From contig DAOROA010000021.1 in assembly GCA_035441325.1 (NCBI GenBank), positions 8,218-72,217 on the forward strand: a stretch of DNA of 64,000 bases, written 5' to 3'. The stretch's first letter is position 1. The number at the start of each line of letters is the position of its first letter. This document shows, piece by piece, positions 32,010 through 39,943 of this stretch. The stretch comes from Competibacter_A sp002352125 (GTDB lineage: Bacteria > Pseudomonadota > Gammaproteobacteria > Competibacterales > Competibacteraceae). The notes under the pieces are model-generated. The model was not told the DNA's origin. It searched no databases and worked only from the letters and a program-made list of their open reading frames with translations. Made by a program: the position numbers and the translations under genes.

Positions 32010-34154
32010 TTACAGTCGGCGCAAGTCGAGGCAATAGGGCGTCAGGGCAGCGGACGGTGGCTCTGGCGATGGGGAGGTCGGGGCAGTGTCCAGGCGTTTT
32101 ATCGCGAACCGCTCGGCTCGCCTCGCCGCCGCATCGGCCAGATCGTGAGGTAAGCCATCGTAGCCGCCTCCCTGCGGTCGCCATTCGTGCAGGGTGATCC
32201 ACAAGGCTTCCGATTGGGACGGGTGCGACAGCGTCAGTTCGATTGGGCCTTGGGCTTCCAGAGAAGGGTGCAGACCGATCCAGGGCTTGAAGCGTCGATA
32301 GCGCAACCCGAACACTCGGGTTTCCCCGTCCAGCTCGTCTTCTCGCCGCAGCGGCAGCCGGTAGCCGTTCACCGCCAGTTGCCAATCCGCTAACGTTCGT
32401 CGCGCTGCCGCTTCGTGCCGGGGACGCAGGCTGATCTCCAGGCGCGCGGTGCTGGCGTCCACCAGCCGCGAGTGGCCATGTTCCTGCGAGGCAGCATCGC
32501 CGAGCAGCGGCCAAAACTCCAAACCGCGCCGGACGATTAAGCGGCAATCGTCAAACTCCACCTCGCCCAACCGATAGTAACTTTCGTCCAGCAATTCCTC
32601 GATTAGTGGTTGGCCCAAGCCCAGACCGACGCTGGCCAGTTCGTCCAGCACCTCCCACAGATCGGCGCGCAAATAGTAGGGCAGGGCGAAGCGGTCGTGC
32701 AGTTCCCGGCCCCAGTGGACCAGTTCCGGGTGGTCCGGTGTCTGGATCAGCATGGCGGCGATGGCGCGCAACAGGGCCGCCAGGGCCGCCAGCCGTTCCG
32801 GCGTGGGCGGCATCCGAAACGCGCGAAATTCCACCAATCCCAGCCGGCCACGTCCGGGCAAATAGGGGTTCCACAGCTTTTCGATGTTGAGCTCGGTACG
32901 ATGTGTATTGCCAGCCGGATCGGCCAGGAACGGCGAAAGGCTTTGCCAGAGCAAATCCGGGGTCGGGTTGCGCTGATGTTTGAGCAGGGCCAGCGCCAAA
33001 GCCAGTTCTTCGAAGATATCGGTAGTGCGTTCGTCCGGGCGCGGCGCCTGGCTGGAATTACCGACGAAATCGCCGGCAAAATAAAACGATAGAGCGGGAT
33101 GGCGGTTGAAATAGCCGATCAGTGCCGGTAGCAAGTGAGGGTAGGACAGGAACGGGCTACTATCCGGATTTGGGCCGCCCAAGGTCAGTTGGCCGCCGCC
33201 GCCGGAATCGGTGATCTGGCCGTTGTAATGCAGCCGGTAAGGCGCTAGCCCGGCGACGGAGGCAGCGGCGAAACTGGCTCGGCTTTCGTTCAGAAAGGTG
33301 GCGATATCCGGGGCCGGAGCCATGTTGGCTTCGACGACGGCCGGGTCCGGCGTCAGAGTGGTCCAGGCTATCGAGGCGTCCACCGGTGGCGGAAAGCCGG
33401 CCAGAACCAGCGTCGGCAGCTTTGCGATCCGCGCAGCTTCGCCGATCACCTCCAGCAAGTTCAGGAAAAATTCCACATCGCCGCAGGCCGGTAGTTCGAT
33501 GCAAGGGACCATCGGCTCGCTCGCCCCGGTCCTGGAGTCGAACCAGTCGATGGCCAGCAGAAAGGTTCCCTGTTCGGCCAAATCGTCGCGTGGCCCTTGC
33601 GGCGGTATCGGTTGTCCGTGCAAGCTGGGACGGGCCAAGCGCGGGTCGCGTGCCGGGTTGGCCAACAGCGGCAGATTATCCCGGCGAAACACGACGCGCA
33701 GTTTGGGGGATGCTTCGACCGAGAACAACAGCGTCGGCCAGCCTCGCGCACCGAGGCGTTGCGCCAATTGCGCCCAGAATTCGTCGAGCTGATCGGGGGA
33801 TGGAGCAGCATCGAGCGGGCCATTCGCCAGCGGATCGGGCGGGCCGCTCCAAACCGGACGACCGTCGCGGCGTTGATAAAGCCCCAGGTTCCAGCGCGGC
33901 AGTTCTTCCTTGGGATATTGCCGGCCCAGGGTACGCAGCATCACGCCGCCAGCGGTTTGCGCAAGGTCGGTCAGCATCCGGCGAGCGCGCGCTTCCTTGG
34001 TGGGGCCAAGGGCGTTGTACAGCCATTCGGGAGCTTCGGAGCGGCGATCCGTGAAGGTCGGTTCCGCGCCGATCCAGATCGCCAGACCGCGGCGTTTGAG
34101 GAGATCGTCGTGGGTACGAATGGCCTGATCGAAAGCCGAAAGTATCGTCTGCAT
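32010..34154 (-). CDS. Standalone DUF2126 protein (COG4196-type, without transglutaminase domain)
   Basis: The 714-residue protein begins MQTILSAFDQAIRTHDDLL and quickly reaches the DUF2126 signature (LAIWIGAEPTFTDRRSEAPEWL, MLRTLGRQYPKEELPRWNLGLYQRRDG.PVW). It continues through PSPDQLDEFWAQLAQRLG, YRLHYNGQITDSGGGGQLTLGGP and EFRAFRMPPTPERLAALAALLRAI. In most genomes DUF2126 is fused behind a transglutaminase-like domain in a protein of about 1100 residues; that domain is absent here, and no transglutaminase, alpha-E or circularly permuted ATP-grasp gene is adjacent. The family has been proposed to be ligase-like in peptide modification. Its actual reaction is unknown. The ATG at 34154 is the family-like start. 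Confidence 0.75.
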   Translation of the reverse strand: MQTILSAFDQAIRTHDDLLKRRGLAIWIGAEPTFTDRRSEAPEWLYNALGPTKEARARRMLTDLAQTAGGVMLRTLGRQYPKEELPRWNLGLYQRRDGRPVWSGPPDPLANGPLDAAPSPDQLDEFWAQLAQRLGARGWPTLLFSVEASPKLRVVFRRDNLPLLANPARDPRLARPSLHGQPIPPQGPRDDLAEQGTFLLAIDWFDSRTGASEPMVPCIELPACGDVEFFLNLLEVIGEAARIAKLPTLVLAGFPPPVDASIAWTTLTPDPAVVEANMAPAPDIATFLNESRASFAAASVAGLAPYRLHYNGQITDSGGGGQLTLGGPNPDSSPFLSYPHLLPALIGYFNRHPALSFYFAGDFVGNSSQAPRPDERTTDIFEELALALALLKHQRNPTPDLLWQSLSPFLADPAGNTHRTELNIEKLWNPYLPGRGRLGLVEFRAFRMPPTPERLAALAALLRAIAAMLIQTPDHPELVHWGRELHDRFALPYYLRADLWEVLDELASVGLGLGQPLIEELLDESYYRLGEVEFDDCRLIVRRGLEFWPLLGDAASQEHGHSRLVDASTARLEISLRPRHEAAARRTLADWQLAVNGYRLPLRREDELDGETRVFGLRYRRFKPWIGLHPSLEAQGPIELTLSHPSQSEALWITLHEWRPQGGGYDGLPHDLADAAARRAERFAIKRLDTAPTSPSPEPPSAALTPYCLDLRRL

Positions 34155-34282
34155 GGCGCCGAAACTAGCTGGGGGCGAATTGGCGCGGCATTGTACGGAA
34201 TTTTGCGGCGGGGAGGTAAAGGTTTCTGGACCGAACCAGTCCAGATTTGAGGGTTGCTGTCGCGACAACTGGCGGTACGGAA

Positions 34283-34990
34283 TCAAAAATCGGCCGCGCG
34301 AGCGATAGCCCACACTTCGATGTCGGTCGCGCCGGCAGCGCGCAGCGCCCGGGCGCATTCGGCGACGGTGCCAGCAGTCGTGATCACATCATCCACGAGC
34401 GCGATCCGAGCTCCATGCAACGGATGCCCCGCGACGAATGCGCCGAGCAGATTGGTCCGGCGCCGTCGAGCGTCCAATTGGATTTGAGGGGTGGTATATC
34501 GCGCCCGCCGCAGACCGTTAGCGGCCAAGGGAATACGAAAACGACGCGCGGTGGCGCGCGCCAATTCGAGAGCCTGGTTGAAACCTCGCTCTCGCAGGCG
34601 TCGGGGATGAAGGGGGACGGGGACGATGCGATCCGGCAAGGAACCGCCGCGTTCGGCGAGCGCGTCGGCAAGCAGTTCGCCTAGCAAGCGGGCGTGGCTT
34701 AGCCGGCCATCGAATTTCAGGCCGCAAACCAGAAAATCTATCGGTGGTCGATAGTGAAACGGCACGAACGCGCAGTCGAAGGGAAGTGGGCGAGCGCGGC
34801 AAGTCGGGCAAAGCTCAATCTGGCCGGTCGTCGTGGGCGTGGCACAACCCGGACAGGCCAGCGCGTTTCGCGGCAAGCTGGCGGCGCAGCCAGCGCACAG
34901 GTCGCGACCATCCATTCCGTCGGCTCCGCAGAGTAGGCAGATCGGTGGTAACAGGTTATCTTGGATCGCGCCGAACCAAGTGCCGATCAC
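34283..34990 (-). CDS. comF: ComF-family phosphoribosyltransferase-like protein
   Basis: The 235-residue protein has the ComF plan: an N-terminal double zinc ribbon (CLLCGADGMDGRDLCAGCAASL, CPGCATPTTTGQIELCPTC), then a type I phosphoribosyltransferase domain with VPLHPRRLRERGFNQALELAR and the PRPP loop IALVDDVITTAGTVAECARAL. ComF proteins are required for DNA uptake in naturally competent bacteria, where the zinc ribbons and PRTase fold act at the cytoplasmic side; in gammaproteobacteria it is usually next to bioH, which here lies 1.6 kb away on the opposite strand. Confidence 0.9.
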   Translation of the reverse strand: MIGTWFGAIQDNLLPPICLLCGADGMDGRDLCAGCAASLPRNALACPGCATPTTTGQIELCPTCRARPLPFDCAFVPFHYRPPIDFLVCGLKFDGRLSHARLLGELLADALAERGGSLPDRIVPVPLHPRRLRERGFNQALELARATARRFRIPLAANGLRRARYTTPQIQLDARRRRTNLLGAFVAGHPLHGARIALVDDVITTAGTVAECARALRAAGATDIEVWAIARAADF

Positions 34991-35102
34991 GGTGTTCGCC
35001 GCTGGTTGACAACGTATCGGACGTTCGGGAACATGCCTAAATTACCTCGAAACATCGCGACCATTGATATTTCGTTTGCCATTCGCAATGAAGAGTTCTG
35101 TC

Positions 35103-35534
35103 ATGCATATCCTAGAATCGAGCGAAGACACGGTTATCGGCAAAATCGCGCGCGGCTCTTCAGCCAAGCGAGCTGCTTCCATCATGAATTATGGCAACAT
35201 CATTTCGGTTATCGTGCCGTTTCCCTTGCTCATTTTTTGGTTCGGCGCCTCGATGTTGGTGTATGCCATGAATCGTCATCATCCCAATCCTAAGGTAGGG
35301 CATTACACGCAGCAAGCAGCCTATCGATTCTACGGCGTCACGGGTTTTTTTATCGTAATAGGTACGTTCATTCCCGGTAACGGTTGGATATGGCATCTGA
35401 TTGCGTGGCTTTTGGCTTTGTCGGTTCTGGTTCCCTGGTCTATTGTCGATCTGCGGCGCATCCGTCGGGATCAGTGGATCGATATTCCGCTGGATGACGA
35501 AGGCCATCCTTTGCCCAGCGCGGCGGCGGTGTAG
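35103..35534 (+). CDS. Small membrane protein of unknown function
   Basis: Three hydrophobic segments are seen (ISVIVPFPLLIFWFGASMLVYA, GVTGFFIVIGTFIPG, LIAWLLALSVLVPWSIVDL) with a short polar loop NRHHPNPKVGHYTQQAAYRFYG between the first two and a charged C-terminus. A start at 35103 has a weak GAAGAG; a later ATG at 35184 (MNYGNIISV) would remove 27 residues of unclear origin and may be the real start. I do not recognise a named family. The neighbours are comF (divergent) and a diguanylate cyclase 44 bases downstream. Confidence 0.6.
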   Translation: MHILESSEDTVIGKIARGSSAKRAASIMNYGNIISVIVPFPLLIFWFGASMLVYAMNRHHPNPKVGHYTQQAAYRFYGVTGFFIVIGTFIPGNGWIWHLIAWLLALSVLVPWSIVDLRRIRRDQWIDIPLDDEGHPLPSAAAV

Positions 35535-35578
35535 GCGACACGGATTAGACCGCTGTTTTTTGCCGAACAGAAACTGCC

Positions 35579-36580
35579 ATGAGCGATCTGACTGCTGCCC
35601 TAGAGGAGTTCGGGTTACCGGGTTTCCTTCGAGAGTTGAACAGCGTGCTCATCGCGTTGTTGGATCGGGATGGTCAAGTTTTGGCCGGCAACCGTGGGTT
35701 TCTGCGGCTGGTGGCGCCAACGGCGGCGCTCGATCAGTCCTGGGATGCCCGAAACTTGTTGATCAATCCCCGTTTGGAAGACATCCGGGCCTTTCCATCC
35801 TATCACGGCGGTACGTTGTTGCTTTATCGAGGTATTTTGGATATCGCGGACGAAAGCGGACGAAGCCGTTCCTTGCAAGGCCATATCTATCGTTGGCGGG
35901 GAGATCGGTTGCTGGTGGCTGCCGAATTCGATGTGGAAGGACTGGAGATGCTGGGAGCGACTGTGCTGCGACTCAACGAGGAATTGGCCGAAACGCAACA
36001 GCAGTTGTTGCGCGCCAATCGGGAACTGAAACGTAACGAATCGGTAATTCAAGAACTGATGAATACTGATCCGTTGACGGGAGTTGGTAACCGGCGGCGG
36101 CTGAACGAATCGCTGGCCGCAGAAATCGAGCGCAGCCGACGGCACGCTCATCCGTTTTGCCTGCTGGTTGTAGACCTCGATCACTTCAAAGACGTCAACG
36201 ATCAGCACGGTTATGCGGTAGGCGACGAGATGCTGAAATCTTTCGCCGTTTTGTTGCGCGAGCATAGCCGGCAAAGCGATCAGGTGACGCGTTTCGGTAG
36301 CGAGGAATTCGTGTTGCTGTTACCCGATACAGTGTTGGAAAGCGCGGTAGCCTTTGCGGAACGGATTCGCCAACGGTTGGAGTGGCAGCCGGTCGCGCCG
36401 TGCTCCGAACGGGTTACCGCTAGTTTTGGGGTGGCGATGCTAGCCGAGAACGAAAAAGGCGAAGAGCTGTTGCGCCGCGCCGATGTGGCTCTGCGCCGCT
36501 CGAAGCGAGAGGGCCGCAATCGGATAACTCAAGCGATCGCTCCGGGCCAGAACGCGGCGTCGAACGTGAGTAGCTGTTAG
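35579..36580 (+). CDS. Diguanylate cyclase (GGDEF) with GSEEF active-site motif
   Basis: In 333 residues there is a PAS-like sensory N-terminus (about 1-120), a coiled-coil linker (LRLNEELAETQQQLLRANREL) and a GGDEF domain (about 165-325: DPLTGVGNRRRLNESL, LLVVDLDHFKDVNDQHGYAVGD). The A-site reads RFGSEEF where GGDEF or GGEEF is usual, with the second Gly replaced by Ser. The inhibitory I-site RxxD is present five residues before it (RQSD). The cytoplasmic enzyme would make cyclic di-GMP from GTP; variant motifs such as SGDEF are known to be active, but this Gly is close to the substrate, so activity should be tested. No membrane helix is predicted. Confidence 0.85.
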   Translation: MSDLTAALEEFGLPGFLRELNSVLIALLDRDGQVLAGNRGFLRLVAPTAALDQSWDARNLLINPRLEDIRAFPSYHGGTLLLYRGILDIADESGRSRSLQGHIYRWRGDRLLVAAEFDVEGLEMLGATVLRLNEELAETQQQLLRANRELKRNESVIQELMNTDPLTGVGNRRRLNESLAAEIERSRRHAHPFCLLVVDLDHFKDVNDQHGYAVGDEMLKSFAVLLREHSRQSDQVTRFGSEEFVLLLPDTVLESAVAFAERIRQRLEWQPVAPCSERVTASFGVAMLAENEKGEELLRRADVALRRSKREGRNRITQAIAPGQNAASNVSSC

Positions 36581-36618
36581 CGTGCCGTTTCGCAGCGGCT
36601 TTTGAGGGGCATATCGAC

Positions 36619-37449
36619 GTGTCGCGATTTTCTGAAGTTTCCACCATGTCCTGTTGGCCCGAACCGCCCCAATACAGCAGGAAATCGCTTTATAGCTACG
36701 CTTTGGGAACCGGTCCAGACGTGGTGTTGGTGCATGGTTGGGGGATGCATTCCGGGATTTGGAAAGATATTGCCGAGGCGCTGTGCGACCGTTATCGGAT
36801 CACGGTAGTGGACCTGCCCGGTCACGGTTTCAGCCGGTTTCTGGAGGCCCGGCATAGCCTTGACGAGCTGTGCGCGGTGGTGATGGCGGCAGTACCGGCG
36901 CCGGCTGTCTGGGTGGGTTGGTCGTTGGGTGGACTGGTCGCACAACGAGTGGCTATCGTCGCGCCGGAACGGATCGAGCGGTTGGTGTTGGCGAGCAGCA
37001 CGCCCTGTTTCGTGCAGCGACCCGACTGGCCGCACGGTATCGCCTTGCCGGTGCTGCGTCGTTTTGCCGAGGAACTGCGGGAGAACTATCGCGCTGTGCT
37101 CAAGCGTTTTATCGCCCTGGAAGTTCACGGCAGCGAACGGGCTACCGCCCAACTGCATTCGCTCAAGGCGATGTTGTTCCAGCACGGCGAGCCGGCAATA
37201 TCGGCGCTGGAAGATGGCTTGACGATATTGGAAAGTACCGATCTGCGTGCCGAATGGCCTCGCATCGTTTGTCCGACGCTGCTCCTTATGGGGGAGCGCG
37301 ATCAATTGGTGCCGGCCCAGGCGGGGACCACGCTGGTAGAATGGCAGCCGGACGCCCGATTACGGGTGTTCGCACGAGCCGGCCACGCGCCGTTCTTTTC
37401 CCATCTGCCGGATTTCGTCGCTGAACTGCGAGCGTTTCTCGATGCGTGA
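36619..37449 (+). CDS. bioH: Pimeloyl-[ACP] methyl ester esterase
   Basis: This 276-residue alpha/beta-hydrolase has the nucleophile elbow WVGWSLGGLVAQ typical of BioH, an N-terminal VVLVHGWGMHSGIW oxyanion motif, the acid region LLLMGERDQLVP and the final His in RAGHAPFFSHL. BioH hydrolyses pimeloyl-ACP methyl ester, ending the BioC/BioH route to the biotin precursor. A GTG at 36619 has GAGGGG at 36604-36609; an ATG at 36646 is an alternative. It overlaps bioC by 8 bases. Confidence 0.9.
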   Translation: MSRFSEVSTMSCWPEPPQYSRKSLYSYALGTGPDVVLVHGWGMHSGIWKDIAEALCDRYRITVVDLPGHGFSRFLEARHSLDELCAVVMAAVPAPAVWVGWSLGGLVAQRVAIVAPERIERLVLASSTPCFVQRPDWPHGIALPVLRRFAEELRENYRAVLKRFIALEVHGSERATAQLHSLKAMLFQHGEPAISALEDGLTILESTDLRAEWPRIVCPTLLLMGERDQLVPAQAGTTLVEWQPDARLRVFARAGHAPFFSHLPDFVAELRAFLDA

Positions 37450-38341
37450 CGGCGAAGGTTCGGTTTTTGAACTGGATCGAAAGTTGCTAAGGCGAGCGTT
37501 CGAGCGCTCTGCGACCAGCTACGACCGCGCGGCGGTGGTGCAGCGCGAGATCGGCGGTCGTCTGTTGGAACGTCTGGATTTAATCAAGCTCAAGCCGTCG
37601 GTGATCGCCGATATCGGTTGCGGGACCGGCGCGATCACGGCGATGTTGCTCAAAAAATACCGCCAGGCGCGGGTCATCGGCTTGGAACTGGCTCCGGCCA
37701 TGATCGCCGCCGCTCGAAAGCGCACGCCTTGGCTGCGCGTTCTGTACGGTGCGGTCGGAGAGCCCGAGGCGTTGCCGCTAGCCAGTGCCAGTTGCGACTT
37801 GATCTTTTCCAACTTAAGTTTGCAGTGGTGTGTCGATTTGGAGCGCGCGTTCACCGAATTCCGGCGCGTGCTTAAACCGGGCGGCGCGTTGCTGTTCAGT
37901 ACCTTGGGTCCCGATACCCTGATCGAACTGCGGCGCAGTTGGCGGGCCGCCGACCAAAATAATCACGTCAACGCCTTCCTCGATATGCACGATGTTGGCG
38001 ATGCCCTGATCCGGGCGCGCTTGGCCGAACCCGTTATGGACGTCGAACGGCTGACTTTGACTTATCGGGAAGTGGATGCGCTGATGCGCGATTTGAAAGC
38101 GCTAGGTGCCGGCAACGTGACCGCTGGCCGCGCCCACAACCTGACCGGCAAGGATCGACTGCGCGCGATGTGCGCTGCTTACGAACAGTTCCGCCGCGCC
38201 GACGGTTTGTTGCCAGTCACCTGCGAAGTGGTTTACGGTCATGCTTGGGGGCCACTGCAAAACCCGCCTCGTCTGCGAAGCGATGGCGCGGCAATTTTTC
38301 CCTTGACGCAACTGCGCCGGACCTTTCGACCCAAAAGCTGA
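37442..38341 (+). CDS. bioC: Malonyl-[ACP] O-methyltransferase
   Basis: The 299-residue SAM methyltransferase has the start of motif I VIADIGCGTGAITAMLLKKY, then SNLSLQWCVDLERAFTEFRRVLKPGGALLFSTLGPDTLIELR and a C-terminal segment VTCEVVYGHAWGP, all characteristic of BioC. It methylates malonyl-ACP so that fatty acid synthesis can elongate it to pimeloyl-ACP methyl ester, which BioH then cleaves. The 8-base overlap with bioH implies coupled translation. birA and coaX are elsewhere in the window; bioB, bioF and bioD are not. Confidence 0.92.
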   Translation: MRDGEGSVFELDRKLLRRAFERSATSYDRAAVVQREIGGRLLERLDLIKLKPSVIADIGCGTGAITAMLLKKYRQARVIGLELAPAMIAAARKRTPWLRVLYGAVGEPEALPLASASCDLIFSNLSLQWCVDLERAFTEFRRVLKPGGALLFSTLGPDTLIELRRSWRAADQNNHVNAFLDMHDVGDALIRARLAEPVMDVERLTLTYREVDALMRDLKALGAGNVTAGRAHNLTGKDRLRAMCAAYEQFRRADGLLPVTCEVVYGHAWGPLQNPPRLRSDGAAIFPLTQLRRTFRPKS

Positions 38342-38414
38342 GCCGGTTTTTCGGCTATTGGCTCTTTTTTGCCCGCCGATTTGCAGAATAAATCCTTAGT
38401 TATATGAAAGGGTA

Positions 38415-38443
38415 TTGACAAGATTCGCGTATCCCGTTACTTG
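38415..38443 (+). promoter_or_regulatory. Candidate promoter of the aa3 oxidase cluster
   Basis: TTGACA at 38415-38420 and TACTTG at 38438-38443 are 17 bases apart, 38 bases before the DUF2244 start. The -35 box is perfect and the -10 box poor, so an activator may be needed. Confidence 0.35.
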
Positions 38444-38480
38444 TTAAATGAGCAAAGCAAAGCGATGAGGTGCTCAGGTC

Positions 38481-38963
38481 ATGGTCGCAGTCGAATGTGG
38501 CACGGAAGAGTGCCAGTATTGCTATGTGCTGCGCCCTAACCGTTCGTTCTCGTGGCGGCAGAATCTGGTCGTATTCGCCTGGTTGTGCGCAGCGACGCTA
38601 GCCGTAGCGGTTCCGTTGGTCGCCATGGGGTTTTGGCCGATTTTGCTGTTCGCTGGCTTGGAGCTGTTGGCGGTGGGCATCGGGTTATACCGTGCCATTT
38701 GTCGTTGCCACGAGTGCGAGGTCATTTGCGTCGCGGCAGATAGTATTCGGATCGAGCGGGGCCGCCGCGGTCCCCAGCATCGTTGGGTTCTGGGGCGGGC
38801 TTGGGCGCAAGTTGTGCTGAAAGGCTGTCCCCGTCAATGGTATCCGAGCCGACTGTTGATTCGCTCTCATGGAAGGACAGTGGAGATCGGCCGATTTCTG
38901 GTCGAGGAAGAAAGAAAAAAGCTTGCTCGGGATTTGATGCGTTGTCTTTGCGCTAAGCCGTAA
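38481..38963 (+). CDS. DUF2244 membrane protein
   Basis: This 160-residue protein has two adjacent membrane helices near the middle (NLVVFAWLCAATLAVAVPLVAMGFWPILLFAGLELLAVGIGLY), followed by a soluble beta-rich part with VCVAADSIRIERGR-like features, matching DUF2244. It commonly opens aa3-type cytochrome oxidase operons, as here with coxB 117 bases downstream, so an assembly or regulatory role is plausible. Confidence 0.8.
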   Translation: MVAVECGTEECQYCYVLRPNRSFSWRQNLVVFAWLCAATLAVAVPLVAMGFWPILLFAGLELLAVGIGLYRAICRCHECEVICVAADSIRIERGRRGPQHRWVLGRAWAQVVLKGCPRQWYPSRLLIRSHGRTVEIGRFLVEEERKKLARDLMRCLCAKP

Positions 38964-39079
38964 ATAACACAATCGTGAACTTGTGGACCGGAGCCGAGAC
39001 CGGTCGTTTTGCGCATCCAAACTTTGGCGTCACCAATTTGATAAGGCGGGGCGCATTCAACCAGTGGGAGAGGAGGAGT

Positions 39080-39943
39080 ATGGCGATCAATTACATTGGG
39101 CACAAGGCTGGCATTGCTCTAGGCAGTGCAGCGGCGCTGCTGATCTGGAGCGCGGGCGCGCACGCCGACTTGGCATTGAATATGCCGCGGGGCGTTACCG
39201 CCATTAGCCAAAATGTGTACAGTCTGCACATGTTGATTTTCTGGATTTGCGTGGCGATCGGCGTGGTGGTATTCGGCGTCATGTTCTGGTCGATCTACCA
39301 TCACCGCAAATCGCGCGGTGCGGTGCCGGCCAAGTTCCACGAAAGTACTGTGGTCGAGGTGGTCTGGACGGTGATTCCGATGCTGATTTTGATCGGCATG
39401 GCGGTACCTGCCACCAAGACGCTGGTCAGCATGTACGATGCCCGGGATGCCGAGTTGACCGTCAAAGTCACTGGCTATCAGTGGCGATGGCAATACGATT
39501 ACTTGGACGAAGATGTCGGGTTCTTCAGCGTTCTCTCCACTCCGTCTGCGCAAATCCACAACGTTGCCGCCAAAGGTGAACACTATTTGCTGGAGGTCGA
39601 TAATCCGTTGGTGGTGCCGGTCGGCAAGAAGGTCCGCATCTTGACCACTGCTGCCGACGTGATTCACTCCTGGTGGGTGCCGGAGTTGGGCTGGAAGAAA
39701 GACGCCATTCCCGGTTTCATCAACGAAAGTTGGACGTTGATCGAGAAGCCCGGTATCTATCGCGGTCAATGCGCTGAGCTGTGCGGCAAAGATCACGGCT
39801 TCATGCCGATCGTGGTCAAGGCCGTGCCCGAAGCTGAATTCAAGCAATGGCTCGCTCAGATGAAGGCGAAGGACAAACCAAGCTCGCAAACCGCCCAGAA
39901 CGATTCGAATCCTCAAACCATCTCTGGAGGCCAAACACTATGA
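39080..39943 (+). CDS. coxB: Cytochrome c oxidase subunit II
   Basis: The 287-residue precursor has a signal peptide (IALGSAAALLIWSAGAHA), two membrane helices (LHMLIFWICVAIGVVVFGVMFW, VVWTVIPMLILIGMAVPA) and a cupredoxin domain. The binuclear CuA site is complete: HSWWVPELG, then GQCAELCGKDHGFM supplying two Cys, Glu, His and Met. It receives electrons from cytochrome c and passes them to subunit I. The ATG at 39080 has AGGAGG at 39071-39076. The stop overlaps the coxA start (ATGA). No heme-c domain is fused at the C-terminus. Confidence 0.95.
   Translation: MAINYIGHKAGIALGSAAALLIWSAGAHADLALNMPRGVTAISQNVYSLHMLIFWICVAIGVVVFGVMFWSIYHHRKSRGAVPAKFHESTVVEVVWTVIPMLILIGMAVPATKTLVSMYDARDAELTVKVTGYQWRWQYDYLDEDVGFFSVLSTPSAQIHNVAAKGEHYLLEVDNPLVVPVGKKVRILTTAADVIHSWWVPELGWKKDAIPGFINESWTLIEKPGIYRGQCAELCGKDHGFMPIVVKAVPEAEFKQWLAQMKAKDKPSSQTAQNDSNPQTISGGQTL

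Noticed and set aside
34154..34358. N-terminal extension of the DUF2126 protein
   Set aside because: The family start is at the ATG at 34154, and the extension would overlap comF coding sequence.
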